A stretch of DNA of 64,000 bases, from assembly GCA_020055645.1 (NCBI GenBank), contig CM034550.1:23282880-23346879 (forward strand), read 5' to 3'. The notes under the pieces are model-generated. The model was not told where the DNA came from and made no database searches. It was given only the letters and a program-made list of their open reading frames with translations. This DNA comes from Tomocerus qinae (lineage: Eukaryota > Arthropoda > Collembola > Entomobryomorpha > Tomoceridae). Below, in pieces: positions 27,386 to 39,332 of the stretch (the stretch's first letter is position 1; each line of letters starts with the position of its first letter). Made by a program: the position numbers and the translations under genes.

Positions 27386-27664
27386 ATTAGGTTACCTCGT
27401 CAGGATGTTTGAAAAATAAAAATTCACTTTTTTCATTTGTGGATCTAAATTGGACGATTTAGATCCACAGCCAAATCTGTACTCAAAGCTAAAGCTGTAT
27501 GTACCCAATGGCAACCAACCTTTGACCTTTGGGTCATAGTCACTCATAAGTCAAAACTGTGAGTGCAGCGTAGATTTGGCTGTGGATCTAAATCGTCCAA
27601 TTTAGATCCACAAATGAAAAAAGTGAATTTTCATTTTTCAAATATCCTGAAGAGGCAACCTGAT
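27386..27664. repeat. Inverted repeat with ~95-bp arms between two convergent genes
   Basis: Left arm 27386-27480 and right arm 27572-27664 are near-perfect reverse complements separated by about 90 bp. Each arm itself contains a nested palindrome, TGGATCTAAATTGGACGATT followed by TAGATCCA. It sits between the 3' ends of the chitin-binding-type gene (plus) and the subtilase (minus), so read-through transcripts from either gene would carry a long hairpin. Probably a miniature foldback element. Confidence 0.8.
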
Positions 27665-27836
27665 ACTCAAATCACCATAACTACAGCAACTTTGACAATA
27701 ACTTTCATAATAGTAATTAATTATTAAAAATCTTCATGCGTCGAGAAAATTCAATTTGGAAGCCAATGATTTATTACTTCATTTCGGGTCATAGTATTAC
27801 AAAATTCAGTATAGATTAAGATGTAGATGTTGGGTC

Positions 27837-30800
27837 TTAAGTTTCAGGTGCAGGTACATCAGGGAATGCTTTGTAGGCAGCTTCCACGTCGATTCGACCG
27901 TACCCTATGAAACAAATGTTCACAGTTAGTTAATGCCTTTAAATAGTACACATTCGAAGTAAATTATCAGGTATCACAGTCAAAATGTTTGGGCAGTTTT
28001 GGTCGACAAATATATAAATACAGGCTTTACGCGTATTGCGCAATCGCGAAAATGTCGGAATCTTTCCTTCTTGAATTAATATTATAAGAATATCTTTGTC
28101 AGACAGACAGACAAACGGAAATACCAAAACCATAAAGTACTAACGTTCCTGTAAATTAAGTGGCTTTTCTGTAAGAATTCAAAAAGACCTCACCGTAGGC
28201 GTGATTAGGCCATTGTTGAAATGAACACGTGTCCCAAGGAGATAATCCCGCCGGTCTGAACGCAGTTTCTTCCAGTGTCTTTTCTACTTGAGCAAAGGTT
28301 ACGGCTTTATTTTTGGCTAGAAGAAGACCGACGGCACCCCCGACGTGAGGACAAGCCATGCTCGTCCCGGAGATTGTCGAGTAAGAATTGTCACTCTTGA
28401 ACCAAGCGGACAAAATATCTTTTCCTGGTGCCGACACTTCAGGCTTTTGCGTCGTGTTTCCTCCGGTGTTGGGTCCTCGACTGCTGAATCGAGCTATTTT
28501 GTCATTTTTATCCGTGGCGCCAACGCTAATAATTCTGTCTTGGTTACCCGGCGATCCTAAAATCAAAATCAAGTACTTTAACATGATTTCTATAATTTTA
28601 ACTTTGATGTTATTCTCCAAAAATTAAACTGAACCCGCCGGACACGATTTAGAACAAGATGCGGATACATAGTACTCAATGCGTGTGCGCTGTGCGAAAA
28701 AAATATTCTATTTTAACCTATTGAAAATTGTCTTGAAACATTAACAATTGTCAAAAATAAAATAAAAGAGTAAATAGTTCTAAATATTTTAAAAATTTCA
28801 ACTAAAATTATTGAAAAGATGTTAAGAAAATAGAATTTAAATTCTAAAATTTTATGTTTTGGGTGGTATATTTGTATACCGGTGGTCATGCAGACTGGTC
28901 CAGTATTTCCAATAGCAAAGACTGGTATAATTCCAACATTGTGCCAACGGTCGATGACTTCATTGTAGAATGTGTCAGTTCCGATTAAACTGCCCCAGCT
29001 GTTGGCAATCACATCAGGTCGTTTCTCGCAGTCTGCAGTAGCGGTTCCATCGTCCGATGTTATGTAAGGACAGACAGCCCATTCTCCGCAAGTCAGCAAT
29101 CCCTTCTCAATACACTTCCCTTCGTTGTCGCAGCCCTTGCAAGCCATCCACATAGCCTCAGGAGCCACGCCGATCCCGTTTCCGCCGCAAATGGTTCCCA
29201 TCACGTGACTCCCGTGACCCATTCCGTCGTTGGGACCCTCTTTTGAGCTATTTGTGATACCATCCAGCCAACCATACTCAGTATTACCGCGATAATTATT
29301 TCTGAGGGCTTCGTGGGTCCCTCTGACTCCAGTGTCGATGGATGCCACTATAACGCCTAAAGATCAGTTCAAGTTCAAATATCAGTCAAACAGGATTTTC
29401 AAAAGTTATATACATTTTCCCATTTACTCATCCATTCAATGGTCACTTTTGGAATCCAAAAGACCCAGGGTTGTGGGTCGGGTTTTTAATGGGTTGGGGT
29501 TTTTTGGGTTTTTTGGCAACAAACCCACCCCGCTTTACTTAAAAAACCCCGGGTTTATTGGGTTTTTTGGGTTTTTTACAAAACATACAAAAATTTGCAC
29601 TACAGCTCCATCTAAATACGCAATACATACTAATTTCTATTCAAAAATGTAAACAAATGCATAATCTGGTGGAAACAAATATAGCTTCTACACTTCTACG
29701 GGTAATTAATGTGAGGGCTATAATAATATTAGTTTTATGTATACTTTAGTCATTGCATTGTGAAGATTATGTTTATAATATTGTTGTACACATAATTTCA
29801 ATTTATCACTTACATATTCATTACTGTAATGCTTTGCAATTAAAGCTTCAATTTAACAAAGGAATAATTTCATAAAGTCAATATAATCAGTAAAATATTA
29901 TAATGCTTAATATTTCACTAGTTGTTATCAAACAGTAATAATAATATAGATGTTCACAAAAATACTGCATTTGCTACGTTACACATAATAAAATTAAACT
30001 TTTATGCTTTAATTTTTCTTTTAATTGACGTAAGTAATAGTAGTTGACACGGTTGTTGCTGTTGTTATAGTATAGGCTTGTATTAATACCTATAGTTATA
30101 TAAAAAACCCTTAAACCCAAAAAACCCTAAAAAAACCAAAAACCCGGGGTCGAGGGTTTTTTCCTAAAAAACCCGGGTTTTTCGATACCTTGAAAAGACC
30201 ACACAATCCAACCTTGTTTCAAAATCAGAAGTGATCATAAAATTCAAAATTTTGCCAAAAATTTTTATTCTGCTCTAACATTTGGTAACATCCTCCTTCT
30301 ATCCATTTTATCTCATAATGGGACTGTGATAGTTCGGCTGCATTATTTGGTAGATTTAAGTGCTAGAAAACCTAGAATTTGTAACCTAGTATGTGGCTTA
30401 CCTTTTCCTTTAGTCGTGGGCCATACTTTTGGGGCGTTTATTTTTTCAATTCCCCACTGTGGGTTTCCATCTGCAGAATCTCCCTTGGCGTGAACAACAA
30501 CGGAGTCCATCAACATGGAGACATCCATGACTTTCTCCAGTCGGACAGAAAAGGGTTGGGGGATGCTGGCGATTGTCGGTAGCATGCTGCAAGGGACATC
30601 GTTGACTGCGATTCTGTTAACGATCCAAAACGTCTGAATGTCGAAATCCGGATCAATTGCGCGTAAGCCTTGCAGAATCGGCTGTTGGGTTAAGGCAGTT
30701 CGTTCTCTCAAGGTGTCCTTTAGGGCTTTTCCGATGTCCCCTCCTGCCCGGGATGATGGAATGGTAGGGTCAACCGAAGGAAGATCTAAAATCGCAGTCA

Positions 30801-30927
30801 CCTTTTTAGTTGGATTCCCCTGACATTTACGAATTGCTTCTGTATTCACCACCCCGCAATAAACTGACCGCCAGGTGACAGCAAATATTAATGTTAGTAG
30901 TAAAATTAAATTCTTTTTATTAGACAT
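27837..30927 (-). CDS. Secreted subtilase (S8), bacillopeptidase F-like, 4 exons, 477 aa
   Basis: Exons on the minus strand: 30402-30927, 28880-29356, 28194-28556, 27837-27904. All GT-AG introns are in phase 1. The N-terminus is a signal peptide (NLILLLTLIFAVTW), followed by an I9-type propeptide region to about residue 160. The catalytic domain has Asp183 (VASIDTG), His223 (GMGHGSHVMG), oxyanion Asn326 (FAIGNTGP) and Ser400 (GTSMACPHVGG), spaced as in subtilisins. All four catalytic residues are present, so an active serine endopeptidase is likely. MWMACKGCDNEGKC and the nearby CGEWAVCP with DC form a cysteine-rich insert typical of bacillopeptidase F-like and oomycete subtilases rather than animal proprotein convertases. 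The C-terminus ends at YGYGRIDVEAAYKAFPDVP with no P-domain. Substrate unknown; extracellular digestion or defence is a guess. Intron 1 holds a transposon-like insert. Confidence 0.92.
29440..30195. mobile_element. Transposon-like insert in subtilase intron 1 with AAACCCGGG-rich ends
   Basis: Both ends of this roughly 750-bp block are built of GGGTTTTTTGGG / AAACCCGGGTTTTT phrases in opposite orientation (29460-29580 and 30105-30190). The middle is plain AT-rich sequence. The right end reads CCCGGGTTTTTCGATACCTTG. A matching left end is only partial and I could not find a clean target duplication. Non-autonomous DNA transposon is the best reading. Confidence 0.5.
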
Positions 30928-32407
30928 CTTCAATTAGGAATTAAGAAAAATTTTGTCAGCTATCAATTTCGCTGCAAAGTTGACGGACCACTTTGCAGAT
31001 AGTAACTGCCATCACCTTTCATCGATTTTATCCCTGAATTAATACAAAAGAAATAATAATGCACTAATTATTTAGATATGCTTGAAAAACAAAGCTGCAA
31101 GTTTGTCTTTTCTTGTCTTGCTGCAGACTGCAGATTATTCATTGTCTATCTGAAAGCTGTGTGAGAGGGTTTCAACATTTTTTGCAAAAGTATAATGCAA
31201 ACAATATTCACGATAGGGTCATTTTCAAACGTCTATGAAGTTTCCAAAATAGAAAATTTCAAAAAATATGCTGCTATTTAAAGTAACATTTTATTTTAGT
31301 ATTTATAACAATTTTGAAAAACAATTGTTACATGTTACATTTTTGGAAAATGTCCGTGCACCTTTACTTCCACTTTTGGGTGTTAACAAAATCCTTTTAA
31401 AAAATTTAAGAAAATTTTGGAATAACTTTATCGTCATAAATTTTTAAAAGTTATTTAAAAATTTGCATGGTTTTTGAAATCCTAAATTTTTGAATTAAGT
31501 TTTTTAGTGTGAAATTTTTAATAAGAAATCATTTAACAAAAGTGGGAATTAGTGTTTGGAAAATCGATCTGATTCAAGGAAAACTTATTTTTTTATTTCT
31601 GATTCACGCAATCAGAAATATTTCTAGACGGCATTGAAAATTATTGCAATAAAAATTCGGAAGATGGGATCTCCATAAAGCTGATTATCTTTTGAACCAT
31701 GTTTGACGTAACAAAAAGGATTAGCATTATTCTCTGAATTGTATTTTTATTGTCTAGTACGAGGAAAAATCCAGACTTCAGTATAAATGTTTTCTATGCA
31801 CATGTGTTAAGAAGAATGCTAATGTTATGTCTCTGAGTCAGATAATAATGAGTAAAGTGATTCTCAAGGACAGGTAAGCGACTTCAGTGGTTATTGTTCA
31901 CGCAGAATTACCAGGCCATGAATTTGCAAAATATTTAGCACTCCATCCTCATCGCATCTTTGGATTATGTCTGTCACTACCAAAATTATAATATAAATTG
32001 ACGGATTTATTGAATAATTGATGGTTTTCCAGGAATTCGTTGATTGCTTAGTTATGCTCAAATGAAAATGAAACATAGACATACTATACTATTATATCTT
32101 TAATGAATGCTATTTAAATACATATTCGATCTGAATTTCATTTTACATTAGTATATAATTAGGTTACATTTTATTAATTCCTATTATGACTGGAAACCAA
32201 TTAAAATAATTGTCCTCAAAAAATGGACGACGTCGAAACCATTTGCAGTGGCTAATATAACATTAATTAATATCAATATCCCACCCATTAAATAAATGGT
32301 AGGAGTTAGAAACTGGGGAATGCTATTCTTGTTAATACTAGTTATAATGAACATTCTGTAATTTAAAACTAATGTAAGATTTAGGAAGGTAGAATGAGTA
32401 CTTCCTA
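30928..32407. other. Intergenic, nothing recognised
   Basis: AT-rich sequence between two minus-strand genes. It should hold the subtilase promoter at its left end, but no TATA box stands out. No exon is supported. Confidence 0.4.
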
Positions 32408-32854
32408 TTAGGTTTGGCGATCACGCCGAACAAAAACCGCAGCTGTTTTCCCCTTTTTCAGAGATAGGACATTTCCATTGAATCGAATGAAATCTGGATT
32501 TTCAGCCAGTTTGGTCATTTCAGTCTCCAATTTCATCATTTTAGAAGATCCTCCAATGTACGTTGAATCTGTTCTGGAAGTTTTAGTCCAAGAAAAATTA
32601 AATTTCTTAATATCGAACCGAATTGTATTAAGAACGTTGAGCATCACTCGGTAACGGTTTTCTCCCATGTCCTGGAAATGGAGAGTTACTATTGAGGGAT
32701 TGTCTCTCCTATTGGATTGGAATTCCCTCCCTTGGATGATTATGCTCTCAGGAATCACCTGCCAGTCTCCAGCCAAATTTCTCACATCTCTCACATCCGA
32801 CCCAAAACTTGCAGTTATCAATGCCAGCCAAATTAAAATGGCACATTTTGTCAT
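32408..32854 (-). CDS. Secreted orphan protein, single exon, 148 aa
   Basis: A complete single-exon frame with an ATG at 32852-32854 and TAA at 32408-32410. The N-terminus MTKCAILIWLALITASFG is a clear signal peptide. The mature part (about 129 aa) is basic and beta-rich by eye, starts with a LAGDWQVIPESI segment and ends in IRFNGNVLSLKKGKTAAVFV. A Gly-x-Trp near the start and a final pair of beta strands recall calycin/lipocalin-like barrels, but I cannot make a family assignment. Apart from one in the signal peptide it has no cysteine, so no disulfides. Base composition and codon use look like the neighbouring genes. Function unknown. Confidence 0.7.
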   Translation of the reverse strand: MTKCAILIWLALITASFGSDVRDVRNLAGDWQVIPESIIIQGREFQSNRRDNPSIVTLHFQDMGENRYRVMLNVLNTIRFDIKKFNFSWTKTSRTDSTYIGGSSKMMKLETEMTKLAENPDFIRFNGNVLSLKKGKTAAVFVRRDRQT

Positions 32855-34020
32855 GACTAAATTTAAACAATAATATGGCGTTAAAACAAAACTTTAAAAG
32901 ATATTAGATAGTCAAAATAACTTTTTAGACTTTGCCATAACAGTTTTTTTGAATTAGAGATTTAGCGAAAATATATTTTCATATGATTAATGTTTCCAAA
33001 CTTAATTTATAATAATTAGAATACAAAGCTAACCTGTAAATCAAGGTTTGACAGAAATGTTGTTCAGCTGCCTACTTGTTGAATTGAAACGTAGCCCACT
33101 TCACAATCAGATATGCACACAAGTAGAATAATATCGTAAAAGAAATATCGAAAAAATATTATAAAATTTATACATTAAAAAAAGTCTTCAAAGTGAAGAC
33201 GAATAGAATATTAATGAATGAATAATCCTACTTCGTGCCTTGATAAAATAATGTTATTCTGACCACAAGTTATAGCATTCCATTTATTGTATACTTCCTT
33301 TTTCTGTTCTAGCTAAGGTCAGTTAAATATATTCATTTGTACGTCAAGTATTTAAGTTTTCCTGTTGCATCAGAATGGGAAAATACTTTGGGACAACTCT
33401 GGAAATCCGATTTAAAAAATTTTACCCAGATTAATTGACCATTTAATAGTTGACCATTTTAATTTAATTTTAAATGTTATTCAATGAAAATTAGACGATG
33501 ATGACGCAGCGTCACATTTTTTGTGACTCATGTAAACGATTTTTCTTTATGATCGACGACAACCTATGACTTCCTTGTTTAGAAATATAAGGTGTTATAT
33601 ATTACACTGCATATTACATACACTGTAGGTATAACTTTTAACGTCACTCTTATGGCGTTGAAACCTCAATGGCGCACATCTGTAATTTTTATTGTCATTC
33701 CCAATTTATCCCTACCTTAAAATTGTTAATACAATAAATAATGAGTATACGCGGATGCCCTGAGTCTGTACTTGCAGAATTACTTCGTGCTAAAAATAAA
33801 AATAAGAATTATAAATTCGAAATGTGTTCACTTAACTTTTTGATTAGGCCATCTTTCCATTACAATTAAGATGTCGAAATACCAAACCTGTATCATGCAA
33901 ATGTTCACCAATGTCAAAAATCCAATAAATAGTCATACTGCTCATATAGTAATCAGATTTGCACAGTAAAAGGTAAAACTGTTCCTGAGAATTTGAATCG
34001 CTATTAATTTCCCACTTAAA
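32855..34020. other. Intergenic, divergent promoter region
   Basis: About 1.2 kb between two divergently oriented small secreted-protein genes (minus at 32854, plus at 34021). AT-rich with no exon seen. Shared regulation is possible but not shown. Confidence 0.4.
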
Positions 34021-34350
34021 ATGAGTTCAAAAATTTTGATTACATTGTTATTGGTTTTTGGCCATATTAGCTTATTTGCAGTGGCTTATCCTCAATATAA
34101 ACCAGTTTCAAACGCTGCAGGTTTTTATCCTGTAAGAGAAATTGATCGAAATACTTTATTTGTGTTTGTTAGAATTTGCGAGATAATTAATTGATATATG
34201 TTTTTGAATTATTTTTCATTTACTCTGCCATTAAAGGTAGTTCCAGTATACAATGGTGGGGCACATTCCGTTTCTGTGGGAGGTCCTCTGCATTTAGGAG
34301 GAGGTCTTGGTGCCGGAGTTTCCTACACTTTCACATTTGGGAAGAAATGA
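34021..34350 (+). CDS. Small Gly-rich secreted peptide, 2 exons, 74 aa
   Basis: Exon 1 is 34021-34131 and exon 2 34237-34350, with a phase-0 GT-AG intron of 105 bp. Residues 1 to about 23 are a strong signal peptide (SSKILITLLLVFGHISLFAVA). The remaining 51 or so residues begin YPQYKPVSNAAGFYP and end in a Gly/Val-rich segment, SVGGPLHLGGGLGAGVSYTF, then TFGKK and TGA. AATAAA lies at 34520-34525. The size, secretion and Gly-rich tail resemble both short cuticular peptides and Gly-rich antimicrobial peptides of the diptericin/attacin type. I do not see the sequence signature of either, so function is open. Too short and too split to appear as one long frame, but both splice sites are good and the frame stays open across the join. 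Confidence 0.65.
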
Positions 34351-35507
34351 TTGGTGACTTAATGCAGTTTCTTTTCAGCATACTTATCCAAATATTCCTA
34401 TAATATTGCTTAATGCCACATTATTCCAAAATACGGGAGTTAGTTAGTTTTATTCTTGATATTAATAATACTCTAATCTTTGGCAACCTCTAAAGTTTTA
34501 AATTAGAATGAATAGCTATAATAAAGAATATTCCTACTTTAAAAAATGAAACAATGTTTTATTCTATTTATTTTACAATATGCCACAACCAAAAGCATGC
34601 TAACTGCTCTTGAAATGATTATACACATAAACGTGTATTGGTTTTAGATTTTCAATTTTTGTCAATTTTTGTCACTCGAGAAAGCGAGCTTATATAACAG
34701 CTCATTCTGTCCGTCCGTACGTCTGTCTTTTAACATACCACACACTGACCTATCCTTATCGTGATAACTAACTATTTTGGTTTAAATCGACCCTGGACTG
34801 CTCTCCAGGGCCACAGAACTTCCCCAGAAGTTTCCTCCCCCCAAATCGACCAAAAGAAATTTTTGGTTTATATTGGTGTATATTTAAACTCATAATTTGT
34901 AACTCCCCCGGAATTATTTTGTAAAGCGACAGAAAGTATTTCATTTGAGTGTCACAATTTTACGAAGTCAATTATTCAAAGAAATCTATGTTTGGGGCCC
35001 AAATTAATATTACATAAACTTTTTTATCTTTGTTTTATCCATAACATAAATTAGGCTTAAATCATAAATCAACACCAACTTGCTTGTTTGACATATTAGA
35101 GTAGGCAGGTAGTTTTATTACAAATGTCTTTTAAAGAAAGAATAAATTAAATATCATTGTTATATCTGTACGTTGTATGTAAGTGAATAAAGCATTCTGT
35201 TTCCTAAAAAAAATTCCGGAGTTAAAAAACTGTTTTGTTTATTGTGAAACCGTTCCAGATACGTAATTTGAAACCGTTCCAGATACGAAATTTGTCCAGA
35301 AACTCGTCCTCCACTTGTTCTTATTCTACAAATCAGTCGAAATCGTCTTCAATAGGGATCATCACATCATGGCAATAAAAGATTCCGTTTCTTTGAGCCA
35401 CTTTTGGCCTCGGGAGAGTCCTCTTTGATTTCCAATGTTGTGATCGCCCTGAAAAACAGAATACTCGGTCAGTCGTTTCAAAACCAAAATATAAATATTG
35501 TAATAAA
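34351..35507. other. Intergenic with fossil repeat
   Basis: 34670-35050 holds a block with CTCGAGAAAGCGAGCTTATA, CTGTCCGTCCGTACGTCTGT and CGTGATAACT, phrases that recur near 2630-2690 and 18440-18500. It is an old dispersed element. No gene is supported. Confidence 0.45.
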
Positions 35508-35764
35508 CAAGGACGTATTTAGGAATGGGCTTTACGGGCTGAAGCCCCCCTCTCAAAATCCAAGAAAAAGGGAATTTTTTTCTCAAAATAGTAAAAAATT
35601 TCGCGCACCGCGCGATTATTTGCCATTTTTAGGCCATTTTTGACTTATTTCCTTCAAAAAATGCCAAAAATTTTCGCGCTACGCGCGAATATATATACTT
35701 AAAATATCTATAGGAAATCTAGCCCCCTCCGAAACTCAGTTCTGCATACGTGCTTGGTAATAAA
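35500..35764. mobile_element. Small hAT-like MITE, copy 3, with target duplication GTAATAAA
   Basis: The element spans 35508-35756 (249 bp), bounded by a perfect 8-bp direct repeat GTAATAAA at 35500-35507 and 35757-35764. The left end is CAAGGACGTATTTAGGAA. The right end, reverse-complemented, is CAAGCACGTATGCAGAACTG. The interior has GGGCTGAAGCCCCCCTC and two TTTCGCGC..GCGCGA blocks, matching the family seen at 17974 and 22070. Confidence 0.87.
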
Positions 35765-38700
35765 GTTATAAATATTGTAAGACCTTTCGAAAAATTATGA
35801 CGAGTATTCTGCAGGACTGACTACGACACATACTCGCCAATATTAACAGCTAAAAAGTTGTCTTTGTTGATAGACTGACTATGTCCATCACAATAATACG
35901 GTTAAGCATACATTCTACCCCACTGGAAATTGGATTAGCATTAAAATAAATAGTTAATATAATCATTCAAGCTTACATTTAAATATTGATGTGTCCAACT
36001 TAATGGCAGGACGTTGGAATACGTGATAAAATGTTTCCACTATGTACGTGATGACGGGATGGCCAAGCGATTGATTCATCTTATGAACATTGAATAAAAC
36101 TTAAATAATATTAATTACAAAATAGTTGATTTAAGTAACTGATTAAATTATTTAAATATTAATTATTTCTATTGTTTTGATCCAATTAATAATTAATTGG
36201 GAGTTAGAAAATTCAGACATGGATTGCAACTTTTGTAACCTGCACAACTCTTGAGAATTAACAAAATGAAGTTTCAAATGATGAAGCCGATGATAAGAAA
36301 AGCACTTTGCTAACACAGTTTATGAGAAAGGAAAATGTTAGTCAATCTGATGATATCATTGGATTTGTAATTTTTTTAAACTCACAATGAAACTGATAAA
36401 ATGTTCCATAAATTACTTTCAGGCATCAACGAGGGATTTTATAGCAATAAAACGTCATAAATGAGGATTAAGTACGGAAAACGATGGCTAAAGTACAAAC
36501 AATGCATTTGGTCAAATTCTATTTGGAAAACTTCATGAAAAGGCCAAGCACTAATAGAATGTGTAGTAAAATCGTCTTCAAAATAAATGATTCCGTCTTT
36601 ACTTCATTCGTATTTAAAATCTGAAAATATTTAGGTGTAACGAAGATCGAAGAGATGGATAAAAAAATAAGATATCTGTTGAAATGGCTGAACAAATTCT
36701 GTAAGAAATAATTGAATTGTCTCTGCCTACTCCTTTCATCCTTTGTACAGTTTAATATATTCTGTCTATCCATAAATACACACGATCTCTTTCGTATCTT
36801 AATTTAGATTCGTTCTAATTATTCTTAGTATTATTATTCTGACAGTCAGAGATTTAATTCTTACCTTTTTATTTTTACGGGAGCAATCTGCAGTTGAAGA
36901 TGAAAATGAATTTTAATTCCAGGTAATTCTGCATCGATTGTGAGCTATTAATTGGCTCCTGCCTATTATAATGGTCCTTCGGTTGTGCAATGTGCATAAC
37001 GAATGTCTCTCTCTCTGATCTGCTATCTCATCTATTGCACCAATAAAACAATTTTATCATCATTTAGTTATTGAATGTATAGATTGAAGTTTGGACTGAA
37101 TGACTTGTTAACGTTTTATTGATATCCTTTTGATTGGAACAATCAAAACTTGTAACTATTATCATTGCTAATCGTCAACATTGCCACAAACACAAAGTTG
37201 AAGTATTTATATCTCTACATTTTTAATGTTTACATCATTTGTATGAATATATACTGCCATTATATTGTAGGCTGCTACTGCTGGTAGGTATTGAAACCAG
37301 GTAAATATTAGTCAGTAGATATAACTCTTTTCTATTGAGGTATGCTATTAATTAATTGTACAAGTAAAGATGTATATTTTACAATTATTTATTATAGCTA
37401 TTTTCCTATAGTTATTTCTCTGCTCTGCCTGGTTAATTCTAAGTTATTATTCCATGAAGTTATGTATACGATTTTTTATATACAAATTATTCATTCCTAG
37501 TTACTATTTTGTGAAATTAATCATTCATAGTTATTCTTACTTATTGAAATAATTCCTAAAATTTATTTGTAAGAAAAGTTTCATCTTTGAGAAGCCACGA
37601 AAGAAAGACTGTTCATAAATCCTGTAAAATGAACGTGCAACAAGTTTAGTAAAATCATAATAATTCGAAATAGCAGTATAAATAGAAAATAGAATAGAAA
37701 GATATTAATTTCAGGCTGACTATACAACTCAATTAGTTTTACAAATGGCTTGCAAATTACTGAATTCCTTGAAAAGACATGAAGTTCGGCAGAATTATGC
37801 ATTCGACTCTTTAAACGTTTCCTGATAAACTCTCCCAGATAGCTGGTGGCTTTTCATGGGAATTTAATATTCAGCAGAGAGATCAATGTCCAACTTTGGT
37901 AATGATATTGGCAAGCCTTTGCTGATAAGGATGATAAAAATCCCGATTTTCATCGCCTGATTGCAAACAAACACACCACAACTCACATTCACACCTAGGT
38001 CATTAGCAATATCAATACTATTTTTAGTCTAAGGCTAAAATTCTGTTACCATTCCTAAGGAGTTTGGAAATAAACATAATGCTGGACAAATTAGTGTTTA
38101 GGAACGCCTATAAAACATAACTATGGTTAATTATTTCGTAATGAACACATTTAATCTAAATTGCATTAAATAAAACATATATTAGTATTAAACATAGTAT
38201 GATAAAAGTTTTTAACCATTAAATGCATATTAACTTTTGGCTATAATCGTTTTAAATGTATTTTAACTTTTCAACATCACATAATCGTTGTAATGTAGGT
38301 ATTTTAAATTTTAAATTAATTCTCTCAAACATGGCTTCATGTTGCTCAATAGAATCTAATGGGTAGAACATTATAATAAATACATTTAATATTGGTATGT
38401 AATATACCTAATTGTTAAAAGATGCAATTTAAATATACTAATACTAACCCAGAGTGGGGTTCTTTTTTTACATAATTAAGTATAGTATAAACGCTTGCGC
38501 ACTTTTCATAAGTTTAATTTATTGTTCTATCTAATAGATATAGGAATTTGGAATAGTTATATCTAAGATGCACGTTGTCATATATTATAGAGAGACTCTG
38601 CAACTGCAACTCCCTTGAGGAGCGCAACGCATGTTTTGAATACCTGGATGATTATAGATTGCAATTAAATAAATAAAACGTTTTTCATAATGTATAAAGA

Positions 38701-39332
38701 GAACGAGCAGGGCTTCAATTTATTTTGAAAGGTAAAGCACAGGAAAGCACATTTAAAGTGATCTTGTGACGTGAAATAACAGTCAACAGTGAACAGATTT
38801 TGAGTAACAGCACAGATAGAGAAAAAGTAAACAGAAAGATGACAAAAGAAAAGGCAGACACAGAATGAAGATTGCCGAGGGGAAAAACAGTTGGAGGACG
38901 AAGAAAAAGCTATAAAAAGCATAACAAGAACAGAAAAATGGGGAAATGAATAGTAGAGTTAGTGGTCAGGGGCAGAAAAATAGTTTGGAGGAAAGGGGTA
39001 GAAAATGGTCGTGTAGAAATAGTAACAAAGTAGAGGGACAGTAGAAGTGTAGTAGAAGTTGACAGAGAAGTAGACAAAGAAAGAGCGAGGGAAATCTCTT
39101 GATTTCAAATAGAAAATGTGAAAAGATAGTCACAAGTCACTTCTTTCTACTGAAAAGAATAAATAATTAAATTAAATTCTTCAGTTCCAAATAAGACAAC
39201 TAATAATTTTAAATTATTCTGCCTAATTTATATTTTAAATTAATCTGCCCTTAAATGTATTTTTAAATTAATCTGCCCTTAAATGTATTTTTAAATTATC
39301 CCGCCTTAAAATGGAAACTTACCGATTGAGAT
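35765..39332. other. Intergenic, 3.6 kb, no gene seen
   Basis: Long AT-rich stretch. The right part (about 38660-39130) is purine-rich on the plus strand (AGAAAAAGTAAACAGAAAGA-like). The 3' flanks of the two later family copies at 48360-48500 and 57840-57970 are similarly purine-rich; if transcribed it would be a long pyrimidine-rich 3' UTR of the minus-strand cuticle-type gene. Nothing else is supported. Confidence 0.4.
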
